In this document: positions 42,097 through 50,787 of the stretch, in pieces
Numbering within the stretch: position 1 is the stretch's first letter
Layout: every line of letters starts with the position of its first letter
From: an uncultured bacterium
GTDB taxonomy: Bacteria > Cyanobacteriota > Vampirovibrionia > Gastranaerophilales > Gastranaerophilaceae
Reading direction: 5' to 3'
Assembly: GCA_949284715.1 (NCBI GenBank)
Contig: CASDWH010000036.1
Location: 1 to 64,000 of the forward strand
Length of the DNA: 64,000 nt
The notes under the pieces: model-generated
The model's input: the letters and a program-made list of their open reading frames with translations, nothing else
What the model was told of the DNA's origin: nothing
Databases searched by the model: none
Translations under genes and position numbers: made by a program

Positions 42097-43024
42097 AGTC
42101 GTTTTCTGGGGTACCCCGGATATCGGGGTTAAAACTCTTCAATACCTCCATAACTCGGAAGATTTTGAAATCATCGGCGTTGTAACCCAGCCCGACAAAC
42201 CGGCAGGGCGGGGGAACAAGCTTACAGCTTCACCTATAAAAAAAGCCGCCATCGAATCGAATATTCCAGTATTCCAGCCTAAATCCATCAGAAAAGAACC
42301 GGATATTCAACAAAAAATAAAAGCGTTAAATGCAGATTTTTTTGTCACTTTTGCCTTCGGTCAAATTCTGCCGCAGGAAGTTCTTGACATGCCAAAATAC
42401 GAAACTATTAATCTCCACGCTTCCCTGCTGCCCAAATACCGCGGCGCTAACCCTATTCAAAGATGTATTATTAACGGTGATAAACAAACAGGTATATGTA
42501 CAATGATTACAGAACTAGGACTGGATTGCGGTGATATCTGTATATCTTATCCCATTGATATCACTGATGATATGACTTGCGAAGATTTGTACCAAATAAT
42601 TTCCGATAAATCCCCGGAACTCGTTGCTCAAACCCTTAAAGGTATTTACGGAGGAACTCTTAAAGCCGTAAAACAATGCGAAGAAGGTGTTTGTTTTGCA
42701 AACAAACTTACAAGCGACGAGTTTAAAATAAACTGGAACAACAGCGCAAAAGAAATCCACAACCTTATCCGCGGAATATACAAATCCCCGGGTGCCTATT
42801 TCTCTCTAAACAACAAAACTATTAAAATAATGAAATCCTGCGTTATCAACGAACCTGCAAATGCAGCTCCGGGAGAAATCCTTCACGCCGGCAAAGATGG
42901 GGTCGATTTTGCAACAGGAAACGGGATTCTAAGAGCTATTACAGTTAAGCCCGAAAGCAAAGGAGAAATGCCGGCACGCGACTGGTATAACGGAATTGCT
43001 AATACTATAGGAGTAAAAAAATGA
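42089..43024 (+). CDS. fmt: methionyl-tRNA formyltransferase
   Basis: 311 residues from the ATG at 42089 (MIKVVFWGTPDIGVKTL); AAAGGA is 6-8 nt upstream. It transfers formyl from 10-formyl-THF to Met-tRNA. LHASLLPKYRGANPIQ (109-124) and the following GICTMITELGLDCGDI are the catalytic signatures, and the C-terminal OB-like domain includes GIYKSPGAYFSLNNK. Overlap with def (8 bp) and with aroH (ATGA) implies translational coupling of all three. Confidence 0.97.
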   Translation: MIKVVFWGTPDIGVKTLQYLHNSEDFEIIGVVTQPDKPAGRGNKLTASPIKKAAIESNIPVFQPKSIRKEPDIQQKIKALNADFFVTFAFGQILPQEVLDMPKYETINLHASLLPKYRGANPIQRCIINGDKQTGICTMITELGLDCGDICISYPIDITDDMTCEDLYQIISDKSPELVAQTLKGIYGGTLKAVKQCEEGVCFANKLTSDEFKINWNNSAKEIHNLIRGIYKSPGAYFSLNNKTIKIMKSCVINEPANAAPGEILHAGKDGVDFATGNGILRAITVKPESKGEMPARDWYNGIANTIGVKK

Positions 43025-43371
43025 TTTCACGCGGAATAAGAGGCGCTATTACTGTTGATAATAATACGGAAGAAGATATTAAAAATGCAACAATAGAGCT
43101 GCTTTCTGAAATAATTTTGAAAAATAATATTGATTTAGATATGATTTCTCACGTTATTTTTACAATGACAGATGATTTAGATGCAGCATTTCCTGCAAAA
43201 TTTGCAAGAATTGATTTACACTGGAAAGATATTCCAATGATGTGTTATAACGAACTTAAAGTAAAAAACGCGCTTCAAAAATGTATACGCGTAATGATTG
43301 TCGTAAACTGCGGAGAAAATTTCACTCCTGAATTTATATACTTGAAAGGTGCAAGCGGTTTAAGAAAATGA
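43021..43371 (+). CDS. aroH: AroH-type chorismate mutase
   Basis: 116 residues. The start MISRGIRGAITVDNNTEEDI, FTMTDDLDAAFPAKFAR and CIRVMIVVNC match the trimeric AroH class: Arg7 and the later Arg90-type residue bind chorismate, and the preceding FPAKFAR supplies Arg63. It converts chorismate to prephenate for Phe/Tyr synthesis. ATGA overlap with fmt and again with the receiver gene. No other aromatic-pathway gene is nearby. Confidence 0.93.
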   Translation: MISRGIRGAITVDNNTEEDIKNATIELLSEIILKNNIDLDMISHVIFTMTDDLDAAFPAKFARIDLHWKDIPMMCYNELKVKNALQKCIRVMIVVNCGENFTPEFIYLKGASGLRK

Positions 43372-43751
43372 AAAAAATTCTAATCGTTGATGATGTAAAA
43401 GGCTGGAGAGATCAGCATATACTTATTTTAAATGAACTTTTAGGCGGGCAGGCAGAGTTTGAAACAGCAGCATCAGCCAGAGAGGGATACGAAATAGTTT
43501 ATAATAATCTAAACGCCCCCTTTGATTTGATTATAACAGATTTACAAATGGAAGAAGATTTTTTACCTAAATACGCCGGAGAATGGTTTGTTGAGCAGGT
43601 AAGAAAATTAACCCGGTATGACAAAACAAGAATTATCATAATCTCTGCAACATACAATCTAAGATTAATAGCTGAAAGCCTTAATGTAGGATACATTTCA
43701 AAAGCCGCAGCCTCTAAATTCCCGCAAAGCTATCTGGATGCAGTTTTGTAA
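43368..43751 (+). CDS. stand-alone response-regulator receiver domain
   Basis: 127 residues, a receiver domain only. The acidic pair is D8-D9, the phosphoryl-accepting Asp is D58 (FDLIITDLQM), the switch residue lies in ISAT (about 92-95), and the Lys is in SKAA (K112). No output domain and no adjacent histidine kinase. It overlaps aroH by ATGA. Lone receivers act as phospho-relays, or bind partners such as FliM (CheY); no chemotaxis gene is nearby, so CheY is not proven. It ends 4 bp from the convergent priA stop. Confidence 0.9.
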   Translation: MKKILIVDDVKGWRDQHILILNELLGGQAEFETAASAREGYEIVYNNLNAPFDLIITDLQMEEDFLPKYAGEWFVEQVRKLTRYDKTRIIIISATYNLRLIAESLNVGYISKAAASKFPQSYLDAVL

Positions 43752-43755
43752 TTAT

Positions 43756-45954
43756 TTATAAAATATCCAGCGGGTCAACATCTATAGATAATTTTATGTC
43801 TTTTGGCATAATTATTTTATTGAGAAATGATGACACAAATTTATGTCCCTTCTGCGAGAGTTTATTTTTTATCAAAATCTGAAACCTGTATTTATTACTG
43901 ATTTTTTCAATAACGCATGCCGAAGGGCCTAAAACTTCAAGATACTCGTTCACCCCGTGTTTCTCTGTAAGCTGTGAAAATCTCATACCAATTTCCATAG
44001 CAGATTTTTCAGCACGAAAATTATTCTCAGAACTTATGATTAACCTTATAATCTGACTGAACGGCGGATAGTCATATTCCTGTCTGAGCTTAATCTCTTT
44101 TTCATAAAACTTATCATAATCCTGCTCTTTTGCACTCTCAAACGCATAATAGGCAGGATTATACGTTTGAAAAATCACCTGACCGGCATCCGCCCCTCGG
44201 CCGGCTCTGCCTGCAACCTGTGTTAATAATTGAAATCCACGCTCAGATGCACGAAAATCAGGAAGTGAAAAGCCTGCATCAGCATTAAGTACACCGACCA
44301 GTGTAACATTTGGATTATCAAGTCCTTTAGCAATCATCTGCGTTCCGATTAAAATATCAATTTCGCGTGAATTAAATTTGTTTAAAAGTTCTATATGCGC
44401 ATTTTTCCTGACCAAAATATCACTATCAATCCTTGCAACTCTCGCATCAGGATAAAGTTCTTTAATCAACAGTTCTATCTTTTGAGTACCGGCCCCCGAG
44501 TTTCTAAGAGCATCTGAGCCGCAATTTGGACATACATCGGGAAACGGCAAAATCTTATTACAGTAATGACACTTCAAAACTTTATCTGTATTATGCCATA
44601 TCATCGGAATTGAACAATCCGGACATTCTATAACATACCCGCAAGCTTTACATTGAGTAGATGTAGAAAAGCCCCGCCTGTTCATTAAAAGAATTACCTG
44701 ATGTTTTTCCTCAAGCGTTTTTGCAATTTCTGTCTGCAACGGCTTCGATATCATACCTTTATATGCAGCATGACCGTATTCCTGCATATTAATTACACGT
44801 GTCTTAGCCGGCGGCTGATTATTAAACCGTTTCTTTAATTCAAACAAATTATTATTGTTACTTGCATAATAATACGATGATATATCGGGCGTCGCAGACC
44901 CTAAAATAATCGGTGCCTGATGGAATTGAGCCAGACGCCGGGCTATTATTTTTGCATCATATCTGGGCGCAGGGTTTGATTGCTTATACGCCCCCTCGTG
45001 TTCCTCATCGACTATAATAAGCCCGATATTATTCAGCGGCGCAAAAACAGCCGAACGAACACCCGCAAGAATTTTTACATCGTTATTATATAACCTTTTC
45101 CATACATCGTACTTTTCTCCCTCTGAAATACTGCTGTGCCAGATTGCAACATCATTAATTCCAAATTTTCTGGCAAGACGTTTTACAAGCTGCGAGGCTA
45201 ACGCTATTTCAGGAGCCAGAAACAACACGTTTTTCCCTGTGTCTATGACATCTTTTATTAATTTAAAATAAACTTCTGTCTTACCCGAAGCAGTAATACC
45301 ATGCAGTAGCAACGGTTTTTGAGAACGCAGTTTTGCAGAAATTTCACTATATACCCTCTCCTGCTCTGCGGAAAGTTCATACAACGGCTCAATTTGAATA
45401 TCTTTAAATATACTTAACGGATTTCTATAAACTTCTTCATCAGTAATTTTCAATAAACCTGCATCCGACATTTTATTTATTGTTGCAATTGTTGTTTTAT
45501 TTTCTTTTAAAAATTTATTTAACGGCGATTTGCCGGACTCTTTTAGAGCTGTAAGTATTTCTGTCTGGCGTTTAGTTGCGCCCTCACAGGTAATAAACTC
45601 AACAGCTCTGGACACTTTAGATGACATTTCTATAAATTTAGACGGAATTGCCATATTTATTACAGTAACTAAATCCGTACAGTAATAATTAGCAACCCAC
45701 TCCAATAATTTCAGGTATTTTAGCGAAAATAACGGATTTGTATCAAGAATTTTGTTTATTTTCTTAGGTGTAAAATCCCCCGGCAGATAATCAGAAAACC
45801 CGACAACAAAGGCATTTACAAGCCCGCGTTTGCCAAATGGGACTAAAACAGGCTGCCCAATACGGATAACCTGTTTCATATCCTCAGGTATAAGATAACT
45901 GAATGTCTTTACCCCTAAACCCGTTATATTTACCAGTACAAGGGCATAATTCAT
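43756..45954 (-). CDS. priA: primosomal protein N' (PriA helicase)
   Basis: 732 residues. PriA restarts stalled replication forks. An N-terminal 3'-DNA-binding domain (1-100) and winged helix precede Walker A GITASGKT (219-226) and DEEH box (317-320). Eight zinc Cys residues lie at about 436, 439, 445, 448, 463, 466, 476 and 479. The helicase C-lobe has DIDILIGTQMIAKGLDNPNV and a QVAGRAGRG motif VI. The ATG overlaps the PC4-like stop as TAATG, so the two are coupled. No terminator before the convergent receiver gene. Confidence 0.96.
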   Translation of the reverse strand: MNYALVLVNITGLGVKTFSYLIPEDMKQVIRIGQPVLVPFGKRGLVNAFVVGFSDYLPGDFTPKKINKILDTNPLFSLKYLKLLEWVANYYCTDLVTVINMAIPSKFIEMSSKVSRAVEFITCEGATKRQTEILTALKESGKSPLNKFLKENKTTIATINKMSDAGLLKITDEEVYRNPLSIFKDIQIEPLYELSAEQERVYSEISAKLRSQKPLLLHGITASGKTEVYFKLIKDVIDTGKNVLFLAPEIALASQLVKRLARKFGINDVAIWHSSISEGEKYDVWKRLYNNDVKILAGVRSAVFAPLNNIGLIIVDEEHEGAYKQSNPAPRYDAKIIARRLAQFHQAPIILGSATPDISSYYYASNNNNLFELKKRFNNQPPAKTRVINMQEYGHAAYKGMISKPLQTEIAKTLEEKHQVILLMNRRGFSTSTQCKACGYVIECPDCSIPMIWHNTDKVLKCHYCNKILPFPDVCPNCGSDALRNSGAGTQKIELLIKELYPDARVARIDSDILVRKNAHIELLNKFNSREIDILIGTQMIAKGLDNPNVTLVGVLNADAGFSLPDFRASERGFQLLTQVAGRAGRGADAGQVIFQTYNPAYYAFESAKEQDYDKFYEKEIKLRQEYDYPPFSQIIRLIISSENNFRAEKSAMEIGMRFSQLTEKHGVNEYLEVLGPSACVIEKISNKYRFQILIKNKLSQKGHKFVSSFLNKIIMPKDIKLSIDVDPLDIL

Positions 45955-46193
45955 TATTCTTCTGCTTCTGCCATAAATTCTTTCTTGGCTTCTTCAATAG
46001 CATCTGATAAAATATCAAGCTGGTCAGGCGCAAACGTAACACCTTTTTTTGTCGGCAGCCAGGTTGCTCCATCATCAGTTGTATAGAAAATTCTTAAATT
46101 AAAATAGCTCTTCCCGCGATATTCACTTATAGATATCTGCAACTGTTCTGTATCAGTTCTTTGTATTGCTGCTAAAATTTTTGCTTCTGCCAT
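45954..46193 (-). CDS. PC4-like (transcriptional coactivator p15) ssDNA-binding protein
   Basis: 79 residues. The PC4/Sub1 fold is suggested by ISISEYRGKSYFNLRIFYTTDDGATWLPTKKGVTF, then the helix LDILSDAIEEAKKEF. Known members bind single-stranded DNA or RNA as dimers. The N-terminal MAEAKILAAIQRTDTEQL is a short lead. GAGGGAAA lies ahead of the ATG. The stop overlaps the priA start by one base, and priA too handles ssDNA at forks. The family assignment is good; a joint role is inference. Confidence 0.85.
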   Translation of the reverse strand: MAEAKILAAIQRTDTEQLQISISEYRGKSYFNLRIFYTTDDGATWLPTKKGVTFAPDQLDILSDAIEEAKKEFMAEAEE

Positions 46194-46362
46194 TATTTTT
46201 CCCTCCCTTATTAAATTGTAAAAAAATTATAACACAAGAGAATTTATACAATAAGATATTCTTTTTTTATGCCCTCAGCGCCTGTTAATACTACAAATAA
46301 ATGATACAAAATAACCTGAAAACGTTTAAAATAAAAGTAAAAAAGAATATAGTGGAGAAGAT

Positions 46363-47136
46363 ATGGATATTTTTGCAATAATAGGCTTATTCATGGGACT
46401 TGGCTTTATATTAACCGGTCAGGCTCTCGAAGGCGGTAATATTGGACAGTTAATACAGATAACAGCAGCCTTTATCGTTATAGGCGGTACATCGGGTGCC
46501 GTATTCTTAAGCTTTCCGATACCTGTATTAAAAGATGCCATGCTATCTATAAAAGATATTTTCATGCCTCCGGTTGTCGATTTAACAGCGCTGATTGCAG
46601 AAATAGGCCGTTTTGCAACTAAAGCAAGAAAAGAAGGTATTATTGCTCTCGAAAAAGAAGCGGCACTTGCATCAGATCCCTTATTAACTCTAGGACTTGA
46701 AGCCGTAGCCGATGGAACAGACCCCACTCTTGTACGCGAAATTATGGAAAACCAGATTGAACAATTAGAAAATAAAATCGGTACTTCAGCAAAAGTATTT
46801 GAGTCCTTTGGCGGATATTCACCTACTTTGGGTATTATCGGCGCCGTTCTGGGTTTAATTCAGGTTATGCAGAACCTGTCTGATCCCTCAAAACTCGGAG
46901 CAGGTATCGCGGTTGCATTCGTTGCTACAATTTACGGGTTGTTTGCAGCTAACCTCGTTATGCTCCCGTTTGCCAGCCGTTTGAGATGTAATTATGCTAA
47001 AGTATTTCTCGCAAAAACAATTATCTGCGAAGGTATTCTTTCAATTCAGGCCGGAGAATCTCCAGCGCTAATTGAGAGAAAACTGCAATCATTTATTCTG
47101 GACAGCAAATCCTCAGCTCCTAAGAAAGGTCAATAA
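46363..47136 (+). CDS. motA: flagellar stator protein MotA
   Basis: 257 residues with four membrane helices. The cytoplasmic loop between helices 2 and 3 has ARKEGIIALEKEA, the family signature with the Arg/Glu charges that contact FliG. Helices 3-4 are conserved (GGYSPTLGIIGAVLGLI ... VAFVATIYGLFAANLVMLPFA). MotA4/5MotB2 forms the ion channel that turns the rotor. GGAG precedes the ATG. It overlaps motB by one base. Confidence 0.95.
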   Translation: MDIFAIIGLFMGLGFILTGQALEGGNIGQLIQITAAFIVIGGTSGAVFLSFPIPVLKDAMLSIKDIFMPPVVDLTALIAEIGRFATKARKEGIIALEKEAALASDPLLTLGLEAVADGTDPTLVREIMENQIEQLENKIGTSAKVFESFGGYSPTLGIIGAVLGLIQVMQNLSDPSKLGAGIAVAFVATIYGLFAANLVMLPFASRLRCNYAKVFLAKTIICEGILSIQAGESPALIERKLQSFILDSKSSAPKKGQ

Positions 47137-48209
47137 TGGCAAAAAAGAAAAAAGAAGAACCACATGAAAACCTTGAACGCTGGCTTGTTTCATACGGCGA
47201 TTTCATAACCCTGCTGTTTGCAACCTTTGTTGTACTCTATGCCCTCTCTCAGGTTGATATTGCAGATTTCACAAAATTTGAAGAATCTATCAGAAAAGCT
47301 TTTGAAGCAAACGCGCTTCTGACCGGGCAGGAAAGTATTCTCGAAAGCAGCGACAGTTTTTTTGATGAATCAACTATGGCTAACTCTTTTATCCCAAGCC
47401 TCATGTTTGAATATATGAATGCAAAATATGAGGATAACTCCTTTCAGGAAATAGAAAAAGTTATAAACGAACTTGTAAAAAATAAAGAGCTTGACGGAGT
47501 TTCTGCAAAAATAACAGAGAGAGGACTGCTGCTGACTTTTGATGATAAGTACCTATTCCCCTCCGGTTCTGCAAACCTGAGTCCATCAGCTAAACAAATG
47601 CTGGACAAAGTCGGAGTACTTGTCTGCGAAAAATTTATTCTGCACAATATGAGAGTAGAAGGACATACTGACAGTGCGCCAATTGCGACATCTCAATATC
47701 CATCTAACTGGGAATTATCTGCCGCACGGGCATGCTCTGTTGTCCGATATTTAATAGGAAGATTTAAGTTCTTCCCGCAGCTATTCACTGCTATAGGGTA
47801 CGCAGATACCAGACCTGTTGCAGATAATTTAACACCCGAAAACGCTCAAAAAAACCGGCGCATCGAAATAATGATACTCAAAAACAAGTACAAAGACGCT
47901 GAAAAACCCGGTATTAATTTAAAAGACATTCCCATTGACGAACAAAAACACCTGCAAGCAGAACGGGAAAAAATTGTTAGAGATGTTAAATTTGCGGCAA
48001 AAATGACTGATTTTAATTTCAAAACAAACGATACCAGGCCGCAGAATACAGATTCCAAATTAAAATATACAAAACTACCGCCAAAATCAGCAGCAGAAAG
48101 AAATAAGAATATATACCACGGACTGAATCAGGATTTAAAAACAAAAGAAGAAGTTCCGGTAATTATGTTAGATGTTCCGCTGCCCTCTGATGAAGATTTT
48201 GGTATATAA
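47136..48209 (+). CDS. motB: flagellar stator protein MotB
   Basis: 357 residues. One helix near the N-terminus contains the ion-binding Asp22 (SYGDFITLLFATFVVLY). After a plug/linker, an OmpA-like peptidoglycan-binding domain spans about 140-240 (MRVEGHTDSAPI; NWELSAARACSVVRYL; NRRIEIMI). The C-terminal tail of about 110 residues is hydrophilic and unusually long for MotB. Proton or sodium use is not certain. It abuts motA by a 1-base overlap and is followed by the RNase-H-like gene after 7 bp. Confidence 0.95.
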   Translation: MAKKKKEEPHENLERWLVSYGDFITLLFATFVVLYALSQVDIADFTKFEESIRKAFEANALLTGQESILESSDSFFDESTMANSFIPSLMFEYMNAKYEDNSFQEIEKVINELVKNKELDGVSAKITERGLLLTFDDKYLFPSGSANLSPSAKQMLDKVGVLVCEKFILHNMRVEGHTDSAPIATSQYPSNWELSAARACSVVRYLIGRFKFFPQLFTAIGYADTRPVADNLTPENAQKNRRIEIMILKNKYKDAEKPGINLKDIPIDEQKHLQAEREKIVRDVKFAAKMTDFNFKTNDTRPQNTDSKLKYTKLPPKSAAERNKNIYHGLNQDLKTKEEVPVIMLDVPLPSDEDFGI

Positions 48210-48216
48210 TTGATTT

Positions 48217-48816
48217 ATGAGTGAATACTATATAGGGTTGTCTTTGGGCGCCGCATCATCTATTGAATCAGGAGTTGCTGTTTTACAGGATAATGGACAG
48301 CTATGTTATGTTGATAAACTTTTTTCAATTAATGATGTAGTCTTTTTCTTTGATAATTTTTCTTCATTAAAAAATTCCAGCATTATGGTTTCGCTCCCCT
48401 GGGATAATGCCATGCTCAACGGGAAATGGCGGGTTCTTTCCAAGCCTTATCAAAGAATTAATGAAAATCCGCTATTTTTAAATAAAGATAACTGGATGCA
48501 GAGATTTTCACCAAGAGGCAGCGAATACCTCCTCAAACTTCATGATGAAGGAATAGATATTAACAGATTTGAAATCTATCTGACCAGACAAAAACTCAAT
48601 TTATATTCCAATTATAAAGAACGAAGTCCGGCAGACTGCAAATTCTTCCAATCCGCACTTAAATTAAATTACGGATTCAGCAATATGCCCGGCAATATGA
48701 TTCCTGCCGCACAGTTAGAAGCTATTGCAGGAGCGCTGCTCGCACGCGAGTATAAAAAAGGGAAAACTAAACGTATATTTGAATACAACGGATTAGATGT
48801 AATTAATATTGTGTAA
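48217..48816 (+). CDS. possible RNase-H-fold (DUF429-like) protein
   Basis: 199 residues. The N-terminal YIGLSLGAASSIESGVAVL, the strand SSIMVSLPWDNAMLNGKWRV and a late helix AAQLEAIAGALLAREYKKGK resemble the order of strands and helix in DUF429/RuvC-like RNase-H folds. The usual acidic residues are sparse (Asp in LPWDN, Glu in LEAIAG), so activity is uncertain. It is 7 bp downstream of motB, likely co-transcribed. The fold is inferred, not matched. Confidence 0.65.
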   Translation: MSEYYIGLSLGAASSIESGVAVLQDNGQLCYVDKLFSINDVVFFFDNFSSLKNSSIMVSLPWDNAMLNGKWRVLSKPYQRINENPLFLNKDNWMQRFSPRGSEYLLKLHDEGIDINRFEIYLTRQKLNLYSNYKERSPADCKFFQSALKLNYGFSNMPGNMIPAAQLEAIAGALLAREYKKGKTKRIFEYNGLDVINIV

Positions 48817-48902
48817 ATAATTGTTACAATTTATCATAATTTAGTCAATCTTTTTTATTCACGTGCGTTAATCCGCATGTAGTGTTAAAGAAAGGACTTT
48901 AT

Positions 48903-49109
48903 ATGACAATCATTCAACCAGCTCAACCTTGTTTTTGCCCTCAATGCTGTCTGCCGCAGACAAACAGTTATAACGGGGTTAAAATTGATATTACCAATCC
49001 TGCCGTAAATGTACCGCCTGCAATTACCGCGCCAATTTATGATATCCCGCAGACAAGCATTTATGAACCAGACAAAAACACCGCTCAAAATGTTGAAGAA
49101 ACAAAATAA
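48903..49109 (+). CDS. small Cys-rich protein with GVKIDI motif
   Basis: 68 residues from the ATG at 48903 (AAAGAAAGGAC precedes it). PCFCPQCCLPQ near 9-19 is Cys-rich and may bind metal. Then NSYNGVKIDITNPAVNVPP matches, with substitutions, the start of the next gene's product. The rest is Pro/Thr-rich. No signal peptide. With the next gene it defines a shared N-terminal module of unknown role. Confidence 0.65.
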   Translation: MTIIQPAQPCFCPQCCLPQTNSYNGVKIDITNPAVNVPPAITAPIYDIPQTSIYEPDKNTAQNVEETK

Positions 49110-49197
49110 ATGTAAATATTTTATAAGAAAATAGCAATTCTTAAAAGAAAGTAATCTTTATAATAATATACAATAAATGTGAAAGAAAGGTTAAAAT

Positions 49198-50526
49198 ATG
49201 GCAGGAGTAGATACAATAGGCAAAGGTGCTTATATAACAAATCAAAATTACAGCGGTGTTAAAATTGATATTCATAACCCTGTAGTAAATGTACCGCAGC
49301 AAGGAACCACTGTTCAAAAAACTGAACCTGTAAAAATATACAAATATACAGAAACACAAATTCCGCCTGAATATTATCCTCAAATGATTAAAAACCAGCC
49401 GGCATTACCACCTAAGACTGTAATTGTAAAGGAATTGCCCCGGCCAAAGACAGCGGACAAGCTGCCGGAGTCTGTTATTGAAAAAGTAACAGTTCCTGTT
49501 CCGCCGGCATCTTATATTGAGGAATCAGAACCTGCACCAAACAAAAATCAAAATACAGCTCCTGTTCAAGATAAAAATGAGCAAGAACCGGCTAAACCCG
49601 CAGAGGATACAGTTATAAAGCCTTCAAACACTCCGCCGGAAGGTATTAACATAGAAGATTTAAAAACTTATGCTGCACCTCCGTCGGAGCCTGTAAATAC
49701 AATACCAGCCCCCGAAATCTCAAACACAAATAACAATACCGTAGTGAATAAAATTGCAGATCCTGAGGAAAACATAAATCGTCAACTCTCAAAAGTAGAA
49801 ATAGTTCCTCCCGGCGACACATCACCAGTCATTGATTATATAAAAATAGTAGAAAACCTTGATTCTCCAAACTATGATGTACAGGCTCTCCAGCTAAAAG
49901 AAATTGTAGATGCGGGATTAAGCGGCAAACCGGAAGCTATAAAACCATATCTTATTGAACCGGTTTTCCATAGTGTAATAGATATTGTATCAAAAGATAC
50001 AACCACTCTTGCAGGGCCAACTGATTCACAAAATCAGATTAGGAGCATGATTGCTGAAAACCTGGCAGCACACGAAAAACAAAAACAAGAAAATGTACCC
50101 GATGATAAAATTGTTCTGCCCCACAATATATCAGAGCAGGATATAAATTATGCCAATACTCTTTCCCCTCTTGAACTGGCAGAAAGAAACAAAGAGTACG
50201 GAATAGCAACTCTTGCTTTACTATCAAAAGCTTTTGTAAACAGGGTTCAAAAAGACACCGGCAGTGTAGTTCCGGTTACTGATGTCCCCGGACTCTCAGC
50301 AATCGTAAATTCTCTAAAGAGTGATAACTACAAAATCAGATTAAATGCTCTTGATGCTCTAATCTACCTTCAAAGAGAAGAATACGCAAGAGAATTAACT
50401 CCAATCTATGAAGCATTAATAAATACTGATACAAATGAAACAGTAAGAGCCGCTGCTAATTTTGCACTCAACAGCCTGAATGCTAAAAAGCTGCCGGAAC
50501 AACAAGTACAAACAGCTGCGGCCTAG
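49198..50526 (+). CDS. Pro-rich protein with GVKIDI module and C-terminal HEAT-like repeats
   Basis: 442 residues. Residues about 17-34 (QNYSGVKIDIHNPVVNVP) copy the motif of the 68-residue protein 88 bp upstream. The middle (40-200) is Pro/Glu/Lys/Asn-rich and disordered-like. The C-terminal part is helical with HEAT-type pairs (SPNYDVQALQLKEIVDAGL; NYKIRLNALDALIYLQREEY; TNETVRAAANFALNSL). AGAAAGG precedes the ATG. No signal peptide. A cytoplasmic adaptor is plausible; function unknown. Confidence 0.7.
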   Translation: MAGVDTIGKGAYITNQNYSGVKIDIHNPVVNVPQQGTTVQKTEPVKIYKYTETQIPPEYYPQMIKNQPALPPKTVIVKELPRPKTADKLPESVIEKVTVPVPPASYIEESEPAPNKNQNTAPVQDKNEQEPAKPAEDTVIKPSNTPPEGINIEDLKTYAAPPSEPVNTIPAPEISNTNNNTVVNKIADPEENINRQLSKVEIVPPGDTSPVIDYIKIVENLDSPNYDVQALQLKEIVDAGLSGKPEAIKPYLIEPVFHSVIDIVSKDTTTLAGPTDSQNQIRSMIAENLAAHEKQKQENVPDDKIVLPHNISEQDINYANTLSPLELAERNKEYGIATLALLSKAFVNRVQKDTGSVVPVTDVPGLSAIVNSLKSDNYKIRLNALDALIYLQREEYARELTPIYEALINTDTNETVRAAANFALNSLNAKKLPEQQVQTAAA

Positions 50527-50542
50527 TATCCATATTAATTAG

Positions 50543-50573
50543 AGTTTGCGGGGAAAATGCATATTTTTCCGCA
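50543..50573. repeat. hairpin related to 36492-36525
   Basis: TGCGG (50547-50551) pairs with CCGCA (50569-50573), extended by AAAA/TTTT. The block starting GAGTTTGCGGGGAAA matches the start of the 36.5-kb hairpin. It may terminate the 442-residue gene, though no T-run follows. Confidence 0.55.
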
Positions 50574-50590
50574 TCCTCGTTATGTTCAAT

Positions 50591-50647
50591 AAAAAAAAAG
50601 AGCCTTTCGACTCCTGGAATTAAGAATAGTTGGAAGTATGAAAAAGA
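50591..50647 (-). ncRNA. candidate small RNA, copy 2 of the 18-nt-core family
   Basis: On the minus strand CTATTCTTAATTCCAGGAG (50629-50611) is followed by GAGTC-GAAA-GGCTC (50613-50600) with a U·G pair and nine T residues. The G·U pair and the T-run exist only on this strand, which fixes the direction. A TATAAT box lies at 50657-50652. The region is non-coding on both strands, between the 442-residue gene and fba. The core is shared with the alaS-side element at 31866-31883. Confidence 0.5.
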
Positions 50648-50787
50648 TTTAATTATATTAAATACTATTTACTGAATATATACAATGCCCCAACAGGGCT
50701 ATAATTTTAATCTGAACATGTTGTATTCCTTCTTTTTTTGTTGTACGTTAAGCATGTACGGTTTTAATTTTTAGAAGGAGACTCAAA

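Noticed and set aside
43368-43751. CheY of a chemotaxis operon
   Set aside because: No che gene is near; the receiver sits with def-fmt-aroH. Left as a stand-alone receiver.
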